NCBI GenBank assembly: GCA_930367215.1
Contig: OV884059.1
Location: forward strand, 48,764,957-48,828,956
Source of the DNA: Pollenia angustigena
Taxonomy: Eukaryota > Arthropoda > Insecta > Diptera > Polleniidae
Length of the DNA stretch: 64,000 bases
Reading direction: 5' to 3'
Both the position numbers and the translations under genes were made by a program. Below, in pieces: positions 43,160 through 55,283 of this stretch. The notes under the pieces are model-generated. The model was not told the origin of the DNA. It was given only the letters and a program-made list of their open reading frames with translations, and ran no database searches. The stretch's first letter is position 1. Each line of letters begins with the position of its first letter.

Positions 43160-43434
43160 TGTAACAGGGATGTCTTTTATAGTAGTAATGGTTCAAATGT
43201 TTAGCAAACTACACGCGCATATGTCAACCCTGCAGTTGCTACAATTTGGTTTTGAACACTTCACTTGAGATTGAGACGCTAAAAGATCAAGACAAAACTC
43301 TAAGGCTCTAGTGAATTAATAATATACTAGCATAAGACATAAAACATACATTTATTAAATAAACGCATTATAACGTGTATAAAATAACTTGTTTTTATTA
43401 AATAAATAAATCCTGACAAACCGGAGTTATTACA
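43160..43434 (+). repeat. 3' LTR of the Mag-like element
   Basis: 275 bases, three differences from the 5' LTR. It is followed at once by piggyBac sequence TCAACAGCC without a target duplication. Confidence 0.93.
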
Positions 43435-43754
43435 TCAACAGCCAAATTTAATCAAAAAATATAATGACAACATGGGTGGAGTTGATAGAGCCGATCAAAA
43501 CATTGGATTGTATAGAACTAGTATACGCGGAAAGAAATGGTATTTTCCTCTTCTAAGCCACTGTCTAGACATGTCGGTACAAAATGGTTGGTATATCTAC
43601 CGTAATAGTGGCGGCAAACTGGATGGTCTAGCTTTTCGACGACAAATCGCAACAGGTCTGTTAGAAACATTCAAAAAGTCATCACCAACAGCTGCACTCA
43701 GACATGGCACAACCTTTCATTCGCACTCCCGACTTGATGGGAGAGATCATTTAA
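43435..43754 (+). pseudogene. piggyBac transposase copy 2, C-terminal catalytic part
   Basis: The frame resumes at the sequence equivalent to NLIKKYNDNMGGVDRADQN of copy 1 and continues through GKKWYFPLLSHCLDMS to GRDHLI without the premature stop of copy 1. It is then interrupted by the Helitron. The remaining end is at 45,410-45,534. Confidence 0.88.
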
Positions 43755-45409
43755 TCTATAATATATATATATATAAAAATGAAAAATGTTTGTATGTTTG
43801 TGTGTTTGTGTGTTTGTTTGTTTGTTTGTTGGCTTATAGACTCCGAAACTACTGAACCGATTTTCCTGAAATTTTTACAGTAACATCACGTGAGCCCACG
43901 ATAGGGGCAGGGGAATTGGTACCCCCCATAGGATGCCAATATTTATTATCGCATATCTTAAGAGCCGCTGGACGCATTTTGCTGTACTTTTTGTAGTAGG
44001 ATCTTCTGAGCCCCGAAATTGAAATAAAATAGCAGTGGGGGTATTTGAATCCCCCATAGGACGCCAATGTTTAACATCGCATATCTTAAGAACTGTTATA
44101 GTGAGAATGTTCAAACTTTCTAGAAGTCACTCTTATGGTATACTACACTTTTGAAAATAAAAATAAAGCGGGTAGGCGCAGGGGGGAAATACCTCCCAAA
44201 GGATGCATACATTAAATATCGCTCAACTGAAGAACTATTAAAGGGAGAGTCTTCAAACGTGGTTTAAGCTACTATTGTAGTAAACTATAAATTTTCAATA
44301 TAAAAATGGGCGGGAGAGACAGGGGAGGAGCAGTACCCCTCATAGATAGAAATATTAATAAGAGCCACTGCACGCATTTTGTTGAAATTTTGGTAGTAGG
44401 ATCTTCTGAGTCCCAAAATTGAAATAAAGTAGCAGCGGGGGAAGTGGTTTTTCCGATAGGACGCCAATGTTTAATATCGCATATCTTAAGAACTGTTATA
44501 GTGAGAATGTTCAAACTTTGTAGAAGTCACTCATATGGTATACTACACTATTGAAAATAAAAATAAAGCGGATAGGCGGAGGGGGGGGAAATACCTCCCA
44601 TAGGATCCATACATTAAATATCGCTCAACTGAAGAACTATTAAAGGGAGGGTCTTCAAACGTAGTTAAAACTACTATTATGGCAATTAAAATTTCAATAT
44701 AGTAATGGGCGGGGTAGACAGAGGAGGAGCAGTTCCCCTCATAGATAGAAATGTAATGAAGAGCCGCTGCAAGCAATTTGTTGAGCTTTTGGTAGTAGGA
44801 TCTTCTGAGCCCCAAAATTGAAGCAAAATAGCAGCGGGGGAAGTGTTAACCCCCATAGGACGCCAATGTTTAATATCGGATATCTTAAAAACTGTTATAG
44901 TGAGAATGTTCAAACTTTGTAGAAGTCACAGTTATGGTATACTACACTTTTGAAAACAGAAATAAAGCGGGTATGCGCAGGGGGAAATATCTTCCATAGG
45001 ATGCATATATTCAATATCGCTCAACTTAAGAACTATTGAAGGCAGAGTCTTCAAACGTGGTTAAAGCTTCTATTATGGTAAACTATAAATGTCAATATAG
45101 AAATGGGCGGGGTAGCCAGAGGAGGAGCAGTACCACTCATAGATAGCATTATTAATAAGAGCCGCTGCAAGCAATTTGTTGAACTTTTGGTAGTAGGATC
45201 ATCTGAGCCCCAAAATTGAAACCCCCATAGGACGCCAATGTTAAATATCGCATATCTTAAGTCACTCCTATGGTATACTACACTTTTGAAAATAAAAATA
45301 AAGCGGGAATGCGCAGGGAAAGAAACATTCCATAGGATGCATATATTAAATATCTCTCAACTGAAGAAGTGGTTAAAGCAATGTAGCGAAGCGCACCGGG
45401 TTAAGCTAG
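43755..45409 (+). mobile_element. non-autonomous Helitron
   Basis: It starts TCTATAATATATATATATAT, contains the ACTCCGAAACTACTGAACCG stretch seen in many insect Helitrons, and ends GAAGCGCACCGGGTTAAGCTAG, with a short GCG/CGC hairpin before CTAG. It is inserted exactly between A (43,754) and T (45,410) with no duplication. Copy 1 of the piggyBac at 37,069 is the empty site. It has no Rep/helicase. Confidence 0.93.
44085..45345 (+). repeat. internal tandem repeats of the Helitron
   Basis: About three and a half units of approximately 400 bases. They are recognisable by GTAGTAGGATCTTCTGAG, CCCATAGGACGCCAATGTTT and ACTACACTTTTGAAAATAAA. They recur near 44,085, 44,480, 44,880 and 45,250, the last one shorter. 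Confidence 0.8.
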
Positions 45410-45534
45410 TTATATATAAAGAACGGCAAACTCGTTGCATTGAATCTCACAAAAAAGCAAATTTTTCTTGTTTAAAATGTAATGTGACATTGCACCCAAA
45501 AGATTGCTTTATGTTATATCACACAAAAAAATAA
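45410..45534 (+). pseudogene. piggyBac transposase copy 2, cysteine-rich C-terminus
   Basis: It continues the 43,435-43,754 frame after removal of the Helitron (YKERQTRCIESHKKANFSC, then KCNVTLHPKDC and YHTKK stop). The region in copy 1 lacks the CIESH part, by a small deletion. Cysteines and histidines match the C-terminal zinc-binding domain of piggyBac transposases. Confidence 0.8.
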
Positions 45535-45798
45535 TTTTGAAATCCATACATATATATTTTTTTTATTTATGAATATAATACATACATATAGTTTTTGTTA
45601 TGATTTGAAGTAATGTGAGTTGTGTTAATAAAATCAATAAAAAATAACCAATAGTAGTTTATTTTGCCACCGTCCTTTTAAAAGAACAGTATTTTCCGGG
45701 GAAACGGTGAAAAACTCGAAGAAAACTCAGTAACAAACTTTAATCAGCGATGCATTTTCAATATAAAACAAAAAAAAAATCGGCGCCAAGTGGGTTAA

Positions 45799-46388
45799 AT
45801 ACATATGTATATATTTAATCTGAAAACATATGTAAAAGAGAAAAAAATTTCTTATAAGTTACAACCAAATAACAAGTGTAGCGAATAGGTCCTATAACTA
45901 AAATCGGCAACAGACCATCATTATCATCATATCCAAACTTCAACCAATGCAGTCGGTGAGGCCTCAACGTACTTCTTCAAAAGGTTGGTGAGTTAAAGAT
46001 AAACAACACATAATATTGTATGTACAAACATATATTTAGTGTTAAATTTAACATTTGATTTTGATATATTTGGTTTTTTTTTTTTGAGAATAAAAGAATA
46101 AAAAGAACCAATGCGTGTATGACGTCACTGTTAGTACAAAGATAAGAAGAAGCATATGGCAGATGTTGTGCTTTACTTAATTGACTCTGGGTTCATTTTT
46201 ATTCTTTAATCTTCATTGATCTTATTCGCTCGTTTGTTTTGTCAATCAATGTAATAAAAACCTATCGGTAGACGAAACGTCAAAGCTTTTGATAAGGTCA
46301 AATTCGGTTTAGAAAATTATTTTTTTGGTAACCAAATAAATTTTAAATTGGCACTTTTACGTTAGATTTTCAGTGTTTATTATTAGTA
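45799..46388. other. stretch between elements without recognised gene
   Basis: AT-rich sequence with a TATGTATATAT microsatellite and no recognised coding or RNA features. Confidence 0.5.
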
Positions 46389-48002
46389 CTGTACCCATGT
46401 TCTGTAACTTTTGTGAGAACTTCTTGCATCGAAAAGATGTGAAACAAAATATTTTATCGTTTCTCGAAAAGTGAGAAAAATGTGTGTCTGTAACTGATGT
46501 CGAAAACTATCAAAAGAGATTACGTCGTTACGTTATAAATGTCATAATATTGCACTCGAAGCCGATGTGTCATTACAGACGTTCAGAACGCCAGTAACAC
46601 ATATCGTTGACGGCGCACACTGGGGATTTCGCGGAAAAAAGTCAAATTGTCAACATAGTCTTCAAGCAATATGCAGTGATATGTTGCAATTTTAGACTAA
46701 ATGGTACAATCAAATCAAACAGATTTACTTCGATCTGACTGCCAGTTTTTTTTTATATCCGTCTCAAACTCAGAACTTGTGTGTTTTACCGAACCAACTT
46801 AATTTAAACCTAAGAATTTAAATACGAATATTATTTTACTATGTGAGCTAACGTTTTTCTTTTTTTTTCTATTTAAAGTAGTATATTTCAGTATACTAAA
46901 ATTGAAAAAAAAAATCTGCAGAGACTTAAGTTTTTTTTTTTTTTTTGTATTTTTATGGACATATAACAAAAATCCCATTTTTCTCCAAACATTTGGACCT
47001 GGAATTTTTTCTTTACTTTTCCTCAGTTTGAAATCACACCGAATACATTGTCTTATATCTGTTTTAACATTATTAATCAATTTCAAGTGCCACCAGGTGC
47101 CACCTCTCAAGTTTTTGCATTACACAGTACAACATTTTTCAGCTGATTGATTCGGGACTCAATTCTGTTAAGGCTCTTTTGTTTAACATAACTCGAGAAC
47201 CACTAGTCGGATTTTGCTGAAAAAAATTTAGAAAAATCAAGAATTACCATTACTTTCATCTGTTTATATAACATTTTGCTACAAAAGCAACAGTTTCGCA
47301 GTTATAAATAAATGTATGAAGAAAAAAAATATTTTTTGCCCAAAAAATTTAAATTTTTTATTTTTAATTCATAAAAAATCCAAAACAGTAAAAAAAAGTT
47401 TCAAGTTTTATTACTTTCACGTAAAGTCGCATAACCTATGAAAAAAATGAGACATAAATCATGAAAATCGATGAACGCGTTTCGCTTTTATTCACAATTA
47501 AGTGAAGGTATGCATTTCAAAAATTTGCTCGAGATATGCACAAAATTCTTTGCAAAAACATTTATGACTTTTTTTATGATTCTCAGAATTAAAAAAAAAA
47601 AAAAGCAATAAACAAAAGGTTATTTGATTTGTATGATTGCGGTAGCAAAGTAATAAGCGGTAATAAATGTGCGTGGAAAATTGAAAGGAAAAAAGGTAAG
47701 TGCACTTTTTTAATTATTTGGGTTTTTTTCGTTGGCTACCTGCATGATTTTTTTACACAAATTGCACCCACATTTATGAGTGGTCATGTTTTAGAACGTT
47801 TCGAAAAATTTTAAACGCACACGAAACAGGTATATAGACTCCCTTAAAAGATGCGCGAATTCATAAGTACCTTTCAGTAAAATGTTGAAACTTACGTAGT
47901 ATTTATAGGTGTTCACTGATCGATTTTTGTCATTCAACAAGTGCTGGCGAACGCGAAATTATTTAATTATAACTGAAACTAAGGACCAAGAGTTTTACGG
48001 CA

Positions 48003-49866
48003 ATGGAAAGTTTTTCTATTTCTCATGGGGTTTTATGCTCGAAGCTTCTGGAATTTGACAAAGACAGAACAAAATTAAAACAGTTTTTGCAACAATTGCA
48101 CGTTGGCTTAAACGATACTAGAGCATGTGAAATTTTGGATACAATATATAAACACTTTTACTATAACTTCAAACAAAGATGGCAGGATTCTAACCGTACG
48201 AAGTCGCGATTTGAAAAAAAGAATGTAAATTGGCTTGAAGGCACATTTACAATTAAGTTTACTGAGGCTGAATGTTCTACCAGTTCTGCACTTGGTCGGC
48301 CCCGCAAATCGTTTGAGGAGTGCTGTGATCGCGCCAAACGATACAAAAGGGATAAAGTACGTTCTATGTTTCCTCAAGAAGTAATTGATTTTTCTTCTAA
48401 TATTTCAAAAACCAACCACAAAATTTGTACATTAAAAACTTTGGGTATGTTTACAAAGCTTGAACTTACAAAAGAAAAATACGAGTATCTAATGCATTGG
48501 TTACAAAATGAAGGATATAACATACTCGTACCATACAAACAACTCACGAAAGAAAAAACTAACAGTTATCCTCTAGAAATTTCTATCACTGAAAGTTCAG
48601 GCAGTGTACCTCTGCAAAATCTGTTGGATCATACTGCTAAAAGAGTCCTAGAGACCAAATCAGTAAAGGAAATAAATAATATTGAAAGCGGAAATCTAAC
48701 AATGTACTATAAATGGGGATGTGATGGGGCATCTGGTCAAAGCGAATACCAACAGAGGTTTTCAGATGATCAAATTTCTGACTCTCATTTATATATGACA
48801 TCAGTTGTACCACTAAAATTATCATTGAGTGATGACATAAATAAATTAGTATGGAACAACAATAAACCTTCTTCCACACAATATTGTAGAACACTACAGT
48901 TTGCGTACGTTAAAGAGACACCTCAAGTTATACGAGAAGAAAAGAGAAGAGTCGATGAGGAGATATCTCAACTAAAAGAATTTGAGTTAACAGTAAATAA
49001 TCGTAACTTTAAAGTTAAACATGAATTATATTTTACAATGATTGACGGCAAGACAGCACAATCAGTAACAGAGACACCAGCAGCATCTTCTTGTTTTATT
49101 TGTGGAGCAACAACATCCAAGATGAATAAAATCGAAGAAGTTCAAGCTATGCCCGTAAATGAACAAGCACTGCAATTTGGTATGTCACCACTTCATGCGC
49201 GTATTAAGCTGATGGAGTGTCTTTTGCATGTACATAGCTTACAATCTTGAATTTAAACGTGGAAGAGTCGACTCAAATACTCGTCCGATAAGAGAAGCCC
49301 GAAAATGTTTGATAAAGCGTGAAATTAAAGAGAAAATTGGAATACAGGTTGATACTGTTAAACAAGGCTCTGGTACGACAAATTCAGGAAATACGTCACG
49401 AAGATTCTTTGCTAATCCTGCTTTAATTTCCGAAATCACGGGTCTAGATGAAGACATAATCAAGAGGTTTTCAACAATTCTCGAAGCTATAACCATTACC
49501 GAGGCACTAGATCCGAAAAAATTTGGTGTTTTTTGTCTGGAGACGGCAAAAAAGTTTGTTGCACTGTACGAGTGGTACAATATGCCACCAACACTCCACA
49601 AAATTCTGATTCATGGAAAATATATAATTGAAAAGTGTATTTTTCCTGTAGGCTTATTATCCGAAGAGGCTCAGGAAAGTCGTAACAAAGACTATAAAAA
49701 ATATCGCCTTAGACACTCCAGAAAATGCAGTCGAATTGCCACGAACGAAGATATTATGCACCGAATGATGGTAACATCAGATCCCATGATCTCACACTTG
49801 ACTTCTTCATTTAGCCAGAAAAAGCATAGTGATATAAGCGACGAAGTTAAGGCTCTTTTAGAATAA
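48003..49866 (+). CDS. RAG1/Transib-like transposase (one frame break)
   Basis: Frames 48,003-49,250 (415 codons) and 49,228-49,866 (to residue 212) together give about 620 residues, near the usual Transib length. Features matching the RAG1 core are, in order: YYKWGCDGASGQSEY (first catalytic Asp, D241), ELYFTMIDGK (second, D348), zinc-binding CFIC-type CX2C at 364-367, FGMSPLHARIKLMECLLH with the conserved His, and RRFFANPALIS. Near the end, LLSEEAQESRNKDYKKYR places the catalytic Glu (about residue 150 of the second frame). A single small frameshift near 49,240 separates the frames. This family cuts DNA by a DDE hairpin mechanism and is the source of the V(D)J recombinase. No RAG2-like gene or RING domain is seen. 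Start ATG 48,003 is the first in frame. Confidence 0.75.
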
Positions 49867-50690
49867 TAAATTAAAAAGTAGATTTAAAATAAATAATAAA
49901 TTAAAAAAATCATTTAAATTTTTTGTTAGTTAGGGCTTTTTACATTGTAGGTAACGATATACATTTGTCTAGCTTTCTTTATTTTGATTACTTTTGTATA
50001 TAACTATATAAATAAAACTAAGTTTGTGATGAAATTAAAAATAGATTTAAAATAAATAATGAATTAAAAAATCATTTACATTTTTTTTGTTAGTTAGGGC
50101 TTTTTACATTGTAGGTAACGATATACATTTGTCTAGCTTTCTTTATTTTGATTACTTTTGTATATAACTATATAAATAAAACTAAGTTTGTGATGAAATT
50201 AAAAATAGATTTAAAATAAATAATGAATTAAAAAAATCATTTACATTTTTTTTGTTAGTTAGGGCTTTTTACATTGTAGGTAACGATATATATTTCTTTT
50301 ACTTTCTTTATTTTGATTACTTTTGTATATAACTATATAAATAAAACTAAGTTTGTGATGAAATTAAAAATAGATTTAAAATAAATAATGAATTAAAAAA
50401 ATCATTTAAATTTTTTTTGTTAGTTAGGGCTTTTTACATTGTAGGTAACGATATACATTTGTCTAGCTTTCTTTATTTTGATTACTTTTGTATATAACTA
50501 TATAAATAAAACTTAGTTTGTGATGAAATTAAAAATAGATTTAAAATAAATAATGAATTAAAAAAATCATTTACATTTTTTTTGTTAGTTAGGGCTTTTT
50601 ACATTGTAGGTAACGATATATATTTCTCTAACTTTCTTTATTTTGATTACTTTTGTGTATTACTATATAAATAAAACTAAATTTGTAATG
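49867..50690 (+). repeat. about five tandem ~170-base units 3' of the RAG1-like gene
   Basis: Units repeat TTGTTAGTTAGGGCTTTTTA, CATTGTAGGTAACGATATA and TTTGTATATAACTATATAAA, with copies starting near 49,924, 50,091, 50,263, 50,420 and 50,585. They differ by few bases, so amplification was recent. The first begins within 50 bases of the transposase stop codon, so they would lie in its 3' UTR. Confidence 0.9.
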
Positions 50691-51256
50691 AAATCATTAT
50701 ATTTTTTGAAAAATATACTTTTTTCCTCACCTCCATACAAAAATCCCCAGTGTGCGGCGTCCAAAATTTACTTAAATTCAAATTTTTCAACGACGGCGGC
50801 GAAAACACAACCGTTGGCTATACCAAATTGTGTAAAGAGCGACTTTAATGTTTGTTGTTTGCAACCGAGCTGTGAAGACATTCGTATATTTTATAAAAAT
50901 TTTAAAAGCAAAATAATAAAACAATGAAAAATGTGCCAAGAATAAAATATGATTCTTTGCATTTTGCATTTTTAATTGTTTTTTAGTGTTAAAATTTTTT
51001 CTCGCCCCATTTTTATACGTGAGTTTATTTGACAGTTCAAAGCGGGAACTTTTCTCACCAAAATGTTAGAGACACACTTTTTCTGTAAATTGGCTAGTAA
51101 TTTCCTTACGTTACAGCTTGTACTCGCAAAAAAAAGTTACAGACACAGTTAAGTGAGAAAAACAGCTGTTTGTTTCAATTTATGGCATTTTTGTTTCATT
51201 TCACACATTTCAATCGAAAACTTTCTCGACGCGAGAGTTACAGAACATGGGCACTG
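50691..51256 (+). other. right terminal part of the RAG1-like element
   Basis: Non-coding sequence ending in the inverted terminal repeat. A 94-codon frame at 50,643-50,927 starts inside the tandem array and shows no recognisable motif, so it is not called as a gene. Confidence 0.45.
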
Positions 51257-51577
51257 GTCTTGTTATTTTCCCTATTCCTCTTTAACTTGAAATTGAAACT
51301 AAAAAGCTAGGGCAAATTTTAGATTTAAATAATAGTATTAATTGAAATGTGAATTATGCTGTTTTTTTTATTTATGAATAAAAAAGTGTTATTATAATTT
51401 TAATATGAATTGCTAAATAAATAAACTTGTTTTTTATATGGCTTGAAAGTACGTAAGGTAATTGGAGTGTGGGTTCCTTGAACTTTAAATGTGGTGCTAT
51501 TGGGAAAAGGTAGGCGTGGGTTATGAGGCACTGATCTCCTAACACCTATGAGATCCAACTATTCGGAATAATGTCAA
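51257..51577. other. stretch between RAG1-like element and palindrome
   Basis: About 320 bases without a recognised gene or repeat. Confidence 0.5.
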
Positions 51578-53434
51578 TATATATATATATATTAATTTGT
51601 TAGAATCAAACCATCAATTACCATCATGATCTTATTAATGCCATACATATATATTTTTTTTTTATTATTTTTATTATTCGTTAAAAACTTTATATTCTTA
51701 TATGTAGGAGATACATATGATTTAGGATTTCTTCTTCATTTTAAACTTGTTTGATTTGAAAATTTTCATATTACTTATTTCAACCTTTTCATTATCATTA
51801 TACTCATTATCATAATCATCATAATTGAGATTAGTTATATTCTTTTCTCATTAAAACCAACAATTCTATTATCATAATCATCAAAATTGGGTTTAAATAT
51901 ATTTTGTTTTTATTTTTTCGTTGAAACCAACAAATCATAATCATTATTATCAAAATCAGGTTTATATAAGTTTTTTTTTTTTTTTAGTCCAGATACTTTA
52001 ACATCATCATAATCAGAAATATTATTTTTACAAATGTTGATATTGTGATTTTAATTAAACTGGTTATAATCACCTAAGGTTGAAATGATAGAGATGTTAT
52101 CCGTTTAATTCTGTTGACTAATTCACATTTATTAAGACATATAGTTAATAACAGAATTGATAGAGGATTCATAATTGAATAACTTTGAATAAGAATTGAG
52201 CTTATAGTTGGATGTAAGCACGATTTAAACAATAATAACCGACATCGAATGAGTAATTCATCATTTTATTTAATTGAAAACATACCACTTTACATCAAGA
52301 TACCTTATTTTTAATCTAGTAGCATAAAGCAGTTACCTATTTTTGATCTGGTAATGTAGAAACAGGGAGAATTAATATCAGATTTAAATAACAAACCAAA
52401 TATAAGATACATTATATAATCCAACAACAACAACAATATATTCAACATGAATTGATTCGAAATAAAATACACACATTTCTTAAATACATTCAATTGGTTT
52501 GTCTTATAATTATACTTTAGCTGAGAGAGATTCATACCATATACATATTTACACGTTATGCACTTACAACATAAAATTCAAAGTTTATTAACCATAATAT
52601 ATGGTTTTATATAATGTTTTAACAGCAATCATTAAACATTTATATATAATATAAACTTATAGTTGACTGTACCATCAGAATATTGACTGATAATATCACA
52701 ATAGAATCATATTACACAAACAATATATAGAATATTATAAAGAGAAAGGTACAAATTCATATGTCTATAGGTAACAGTTAAGAATTTTACAATATATTGG
52801 TTTAAGATATGTTATTTCTAATTAAGAGTTTAGTTTGATGGTTTTTGCAAGTTTATTTTCAATATAAATACATACATACATATTTGCTGATTTATTTCTA
52901 TTTGATAATTTTTGATTTGATTGTTTTTTTTCTTCTTTTTTACCTACAACACATTAATGAAATCGATATTAGATATACATTCATGATGATGTTTTTTAAC
53001 GCTCTTAAATATTTGTTAAATATAGCTACATCAACTTCTTAATACATCGAATCAACTTACTGAGAATAAAAATATTTTGATATCCGTATACCCAGCTGAT
53101 AGGTTGGTTGTGTATAGGTTTACATGATAATCACAAATTTCTTTAAAATAATAAAATTTCATTGAATTAACTCTCAAATTGCAACCATACCCATAAAGTA
53201 TAGATTGTACATCCCATATAAATTTATACTTTTACATTAAATTATTTAGTTTCACTATGTTTTCATCATGATTAACATATAAAATCATATTTTCATATAC
53301 CCACACCACAAAAGTGAAGAGTATATTAGATATACGTTAATACTAATCCTAGTTACCTTTTGATATACTAAATCAACTTATTTACTTAGAATTACTTTTT
53401 AAAACAATTTAAACATGAACCAATCCGACTGGTT
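51578..53434. repeat. left arm of a large palindrome
   Basis: About 1.86 kb of AT-rich sequence that recurs inverted at 59,020-60,890 with few differences. An example is the small frame at 52,535-52,311 (minus), which reappears at 59,929-60,162 (plus). The outer end lies in a short (TA)n run. No convincing gene is present. Confidence 0.9.
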
Positions 53435-53771
53435 CCACCACTATCATGGATAACAATCTTGAAGCGATGTGGTGGCTTACGTCTTGGCTGTGGTTCGTGT
53501 CTTGATCCGGGCATTTTGCCAGCATCTGGTGATTCCCGAGATGAGGGCAGTGAACTTAAAGGCCTTGGCAACGAAAGGTTATCCATCCCCTAAACCGAGG
53601 TGTTATGCGACCCGTGCCTATCGGTTGGTTTGCAGTCAGGGGTTACCGACTGTATTATCACGGAGCTTTGCTGATACCTGGGCACCTCAGCACATAGACT
53701 ACGCCCTTACCGCGTTATTGGGGGCTATGACGTGGCGGACCTCCAGATCCCCTACACTCGTGGGACCAAAA

Positions 53772-55226
53772 TGACTACTCCTTTTAAAAACAACAAAAAT
53801 CAAAACAAACAACAAACAACAAACTAACAATGGCACGGAACAGGACACGAAAAGGACCAATGATAAGGACAATGAGACGAAGACGATCCCGTCGGTGGCT
53901 GTATCAGTCTCGACACCTAACAGCGGCGATGTACCTCTGTCTTTCGCGCCAAGTACATCAAAAGCCGCATCAGCCCTTTCCGCCAGAGCGGATAAAGCCC
54001 ATGCTTCGGGTACTGTAAATTTGGAAATGACAAAGTCATCCAACAAAGCAGCCTCCCATATGCCTATTGTGCAAAGAGGGACGGAGATGATTACATCCTG
54101 TCCCACTTCTGTACCTCCCCCCGCCAACTCCGGCGTCACTAAGAAGACACCTCGGCATAAAAATCCTTCCAAGAGGGCATCTAACTCAAGGCGTGCTGCC
54201 TTGCGTGTTATCGAGCTATTCGGCTCCAAAGATGCCAATGAGCTTTCTGCAGAACAGGAAGCTTCATTGGCATGGGCTAAGGCCCTTACTGCTGGGCTTC
54301 AAAGCGTTTCACCTCCTGACCCTGCAAAGGCAATGCCTAAACGGCAACGTTCGGAGGAAGAAGCGACAGCCGTCAGACAGCAACCAGGGACAAAACGTCC
54401 CAAGTACGCACCAAAGTCGACTAATAGGTCCTACCGCGAGGTGGCGAAAGACCATCTTGTTAGGGCTATTATAGCAGAAGTGCTGCTGATAGATCCATCT
54501 CCCACTCTAGGTGGGACTTGGTGAAGCAGCAAATGATGGGTGTCTTTTGGAAGATCCTTAGTGAGAATCCAGGAGCACCCCCGCAATGCGACGATGCTGG
54601 CTGGTAACAGGGTCACGTTAAGCTGATGGCGTGTGTGGACGAGCGCTCTGCACTTCTGCTGAAGCTTGCCATTGGAGCGATTGGCGAAATATGGGAAGGT
54701 GCTAGGCTCGACTTGGTTTTGGTGAGTGAGATACCACGGATACCTAGATCCATCGTCACCATCCCAGCGGAACCCTCTGCACCGGAGGAAATCTTGAAGA
54801 TTATTCAGTGCTGCAACCCCCAACTTCCCACTCATAACTGGAAAGTTGTCAAGGTTTCAGCAGCTGAAGGATCCTCAAGAACGGCGATCGGGCTCCTTGA
54901 AGCCACTGAGGGAGAAACAGGGCAAGATGTACTATGGTTTCAGTACCATCTTGCTCCGTGTCTACCGAGGTGATGACAAGGGCGATCCCGCTCCGAAGGT
55001 TGTGGAGCCTACGCAGTCTGCGGACTGCACGAATGACACTTCCGTTCATTCATGTGACAATGAAGACACCCCGTCCGTCTCTTACATGCTGGGTGACCTC
55101 TTTGAACGCATAGGTGAATTGGCTGATGAGGACGCCCTCCTGGAATCAGATCAGGAGGACGCCAATGTCACGGTCGTTAATACTGGACATGGTGAAGGTG
55201 ACGCAGATAAACCTTCACCACTCTAA
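53772..55226 (+). pseudogene. LOA-clade ORF1
   Basis: The first likely ATG is 53,772 (MTTPFKNN). The main part reads 53,895-54,524 (serine/alanine-rich, with NSRRAALRVIELFGSKDAN and RSYREVAKDHL). It then changes frame into 54,530-54,973 (CVDERSALLLKLAIGAIGEIWEG, a block typical of LOA/Bilbo-type ORF1) and again into 54,974-55,226 (acidic C-terminus, LFERIGELADEDALLESD). Frame changes lie near 53,825, 54,525 and 54,960, and one stop lies at 54,606. No CCHC knuckle is seen, unlike jockey ORF1. It is presumed an RNA-binding partner of ORF2. Confidence 0.7.
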
Positions 55227-55283
55227 GGCAGCATCCGCTGCACTGCTCCTCCGGGTGGTAGAGAGAGAGAGGAGGAGCTAATA

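Larger units (their letters stand above)
38570..43434 (+). mobile_element. Mag-like Ty3/gypsy LTR retrotransposon
   Basis: LTRs of 275 bases (38,570-38,844 and 43,160-43,434; TGTAACAG...GTTATTACA) differ at about three positions. Primer-binding site TGGTGTCAGAAGTGG, gag, protease, RT, RNase H, integrase and an A-rich polypurine tract follow in the canonical order. The flanks TAATG and TCAAC do not match, and about 1 kb of the surrounding piggyBac is gone, so an adjacent deletion or LTR-LTR exchange followed insertion. Coding is nearly complete. Confidence 0.92.
38010..45794 (+). mobile_element. piggyBac-like element, copy 2 (both ends present, interior replaced)
   Basis: TTAA (38,006-38,009) plus CCCAGTTGGCGCC at the left and GGCGCCAAGTGGG plus TTAA (45,795-45,798) at the right define a complete TTAA-flanked unit. 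The interior between the sequences equivalent to 35,740 and 36,755 of copy 1 is lost and replaced by a Mag-like retrotransposon. A Helitron interrupts the 3' coding end. Confidence 0.9.
46389..51256 (+). mobile_element. RAG1/Transib-like DNA transposon
   Basis: The ends are inverted: CTGTACCCATGTTCTGTAAC at the left and the complement of CAGTGCCCATGTTCTGTAAC at the right, matching for about 20 bases. Further TGAGAAAA/GTTACAGACACA-type blocks recur inside both ends (46,465-46,500 and 51,060-51,170). They flank a RAG1/Transib-like transposase and an ~820-base tandem array. A target duplication could not be fixed. The ends do not carry the CACWATG of described Transib elements, so this may be a divergent lineage. 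Confidence 0.65.

Noticed and set aside
49867..50690. CRISPR-like regular repeats
   Set aside because: The units are contiguous 170-base tandem copies without unique spacers, and the sequence is eukaryotic.
50643..50927. 94-codon frame after the tandem array
   Set aside because: It starts inside the array and shows no domain. It could be a chance frame in AT-rich DNA.
46389..51256. P-element or hAT identity for the RAG1-like element
   Set aside because: The terminal repeats start CAGTG like some hAT elements, but the protein lacks the hAT C-terminal dimerisation region and P-element motifs, and shows the RAG1-core order of motifs.
52311..52535. Short protein repeated at 59,929-60,162
   Set aside because: It lies in the palindrome arms and is duplicated only for that reason. 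The sequence is low complexity and has no recognised motif.
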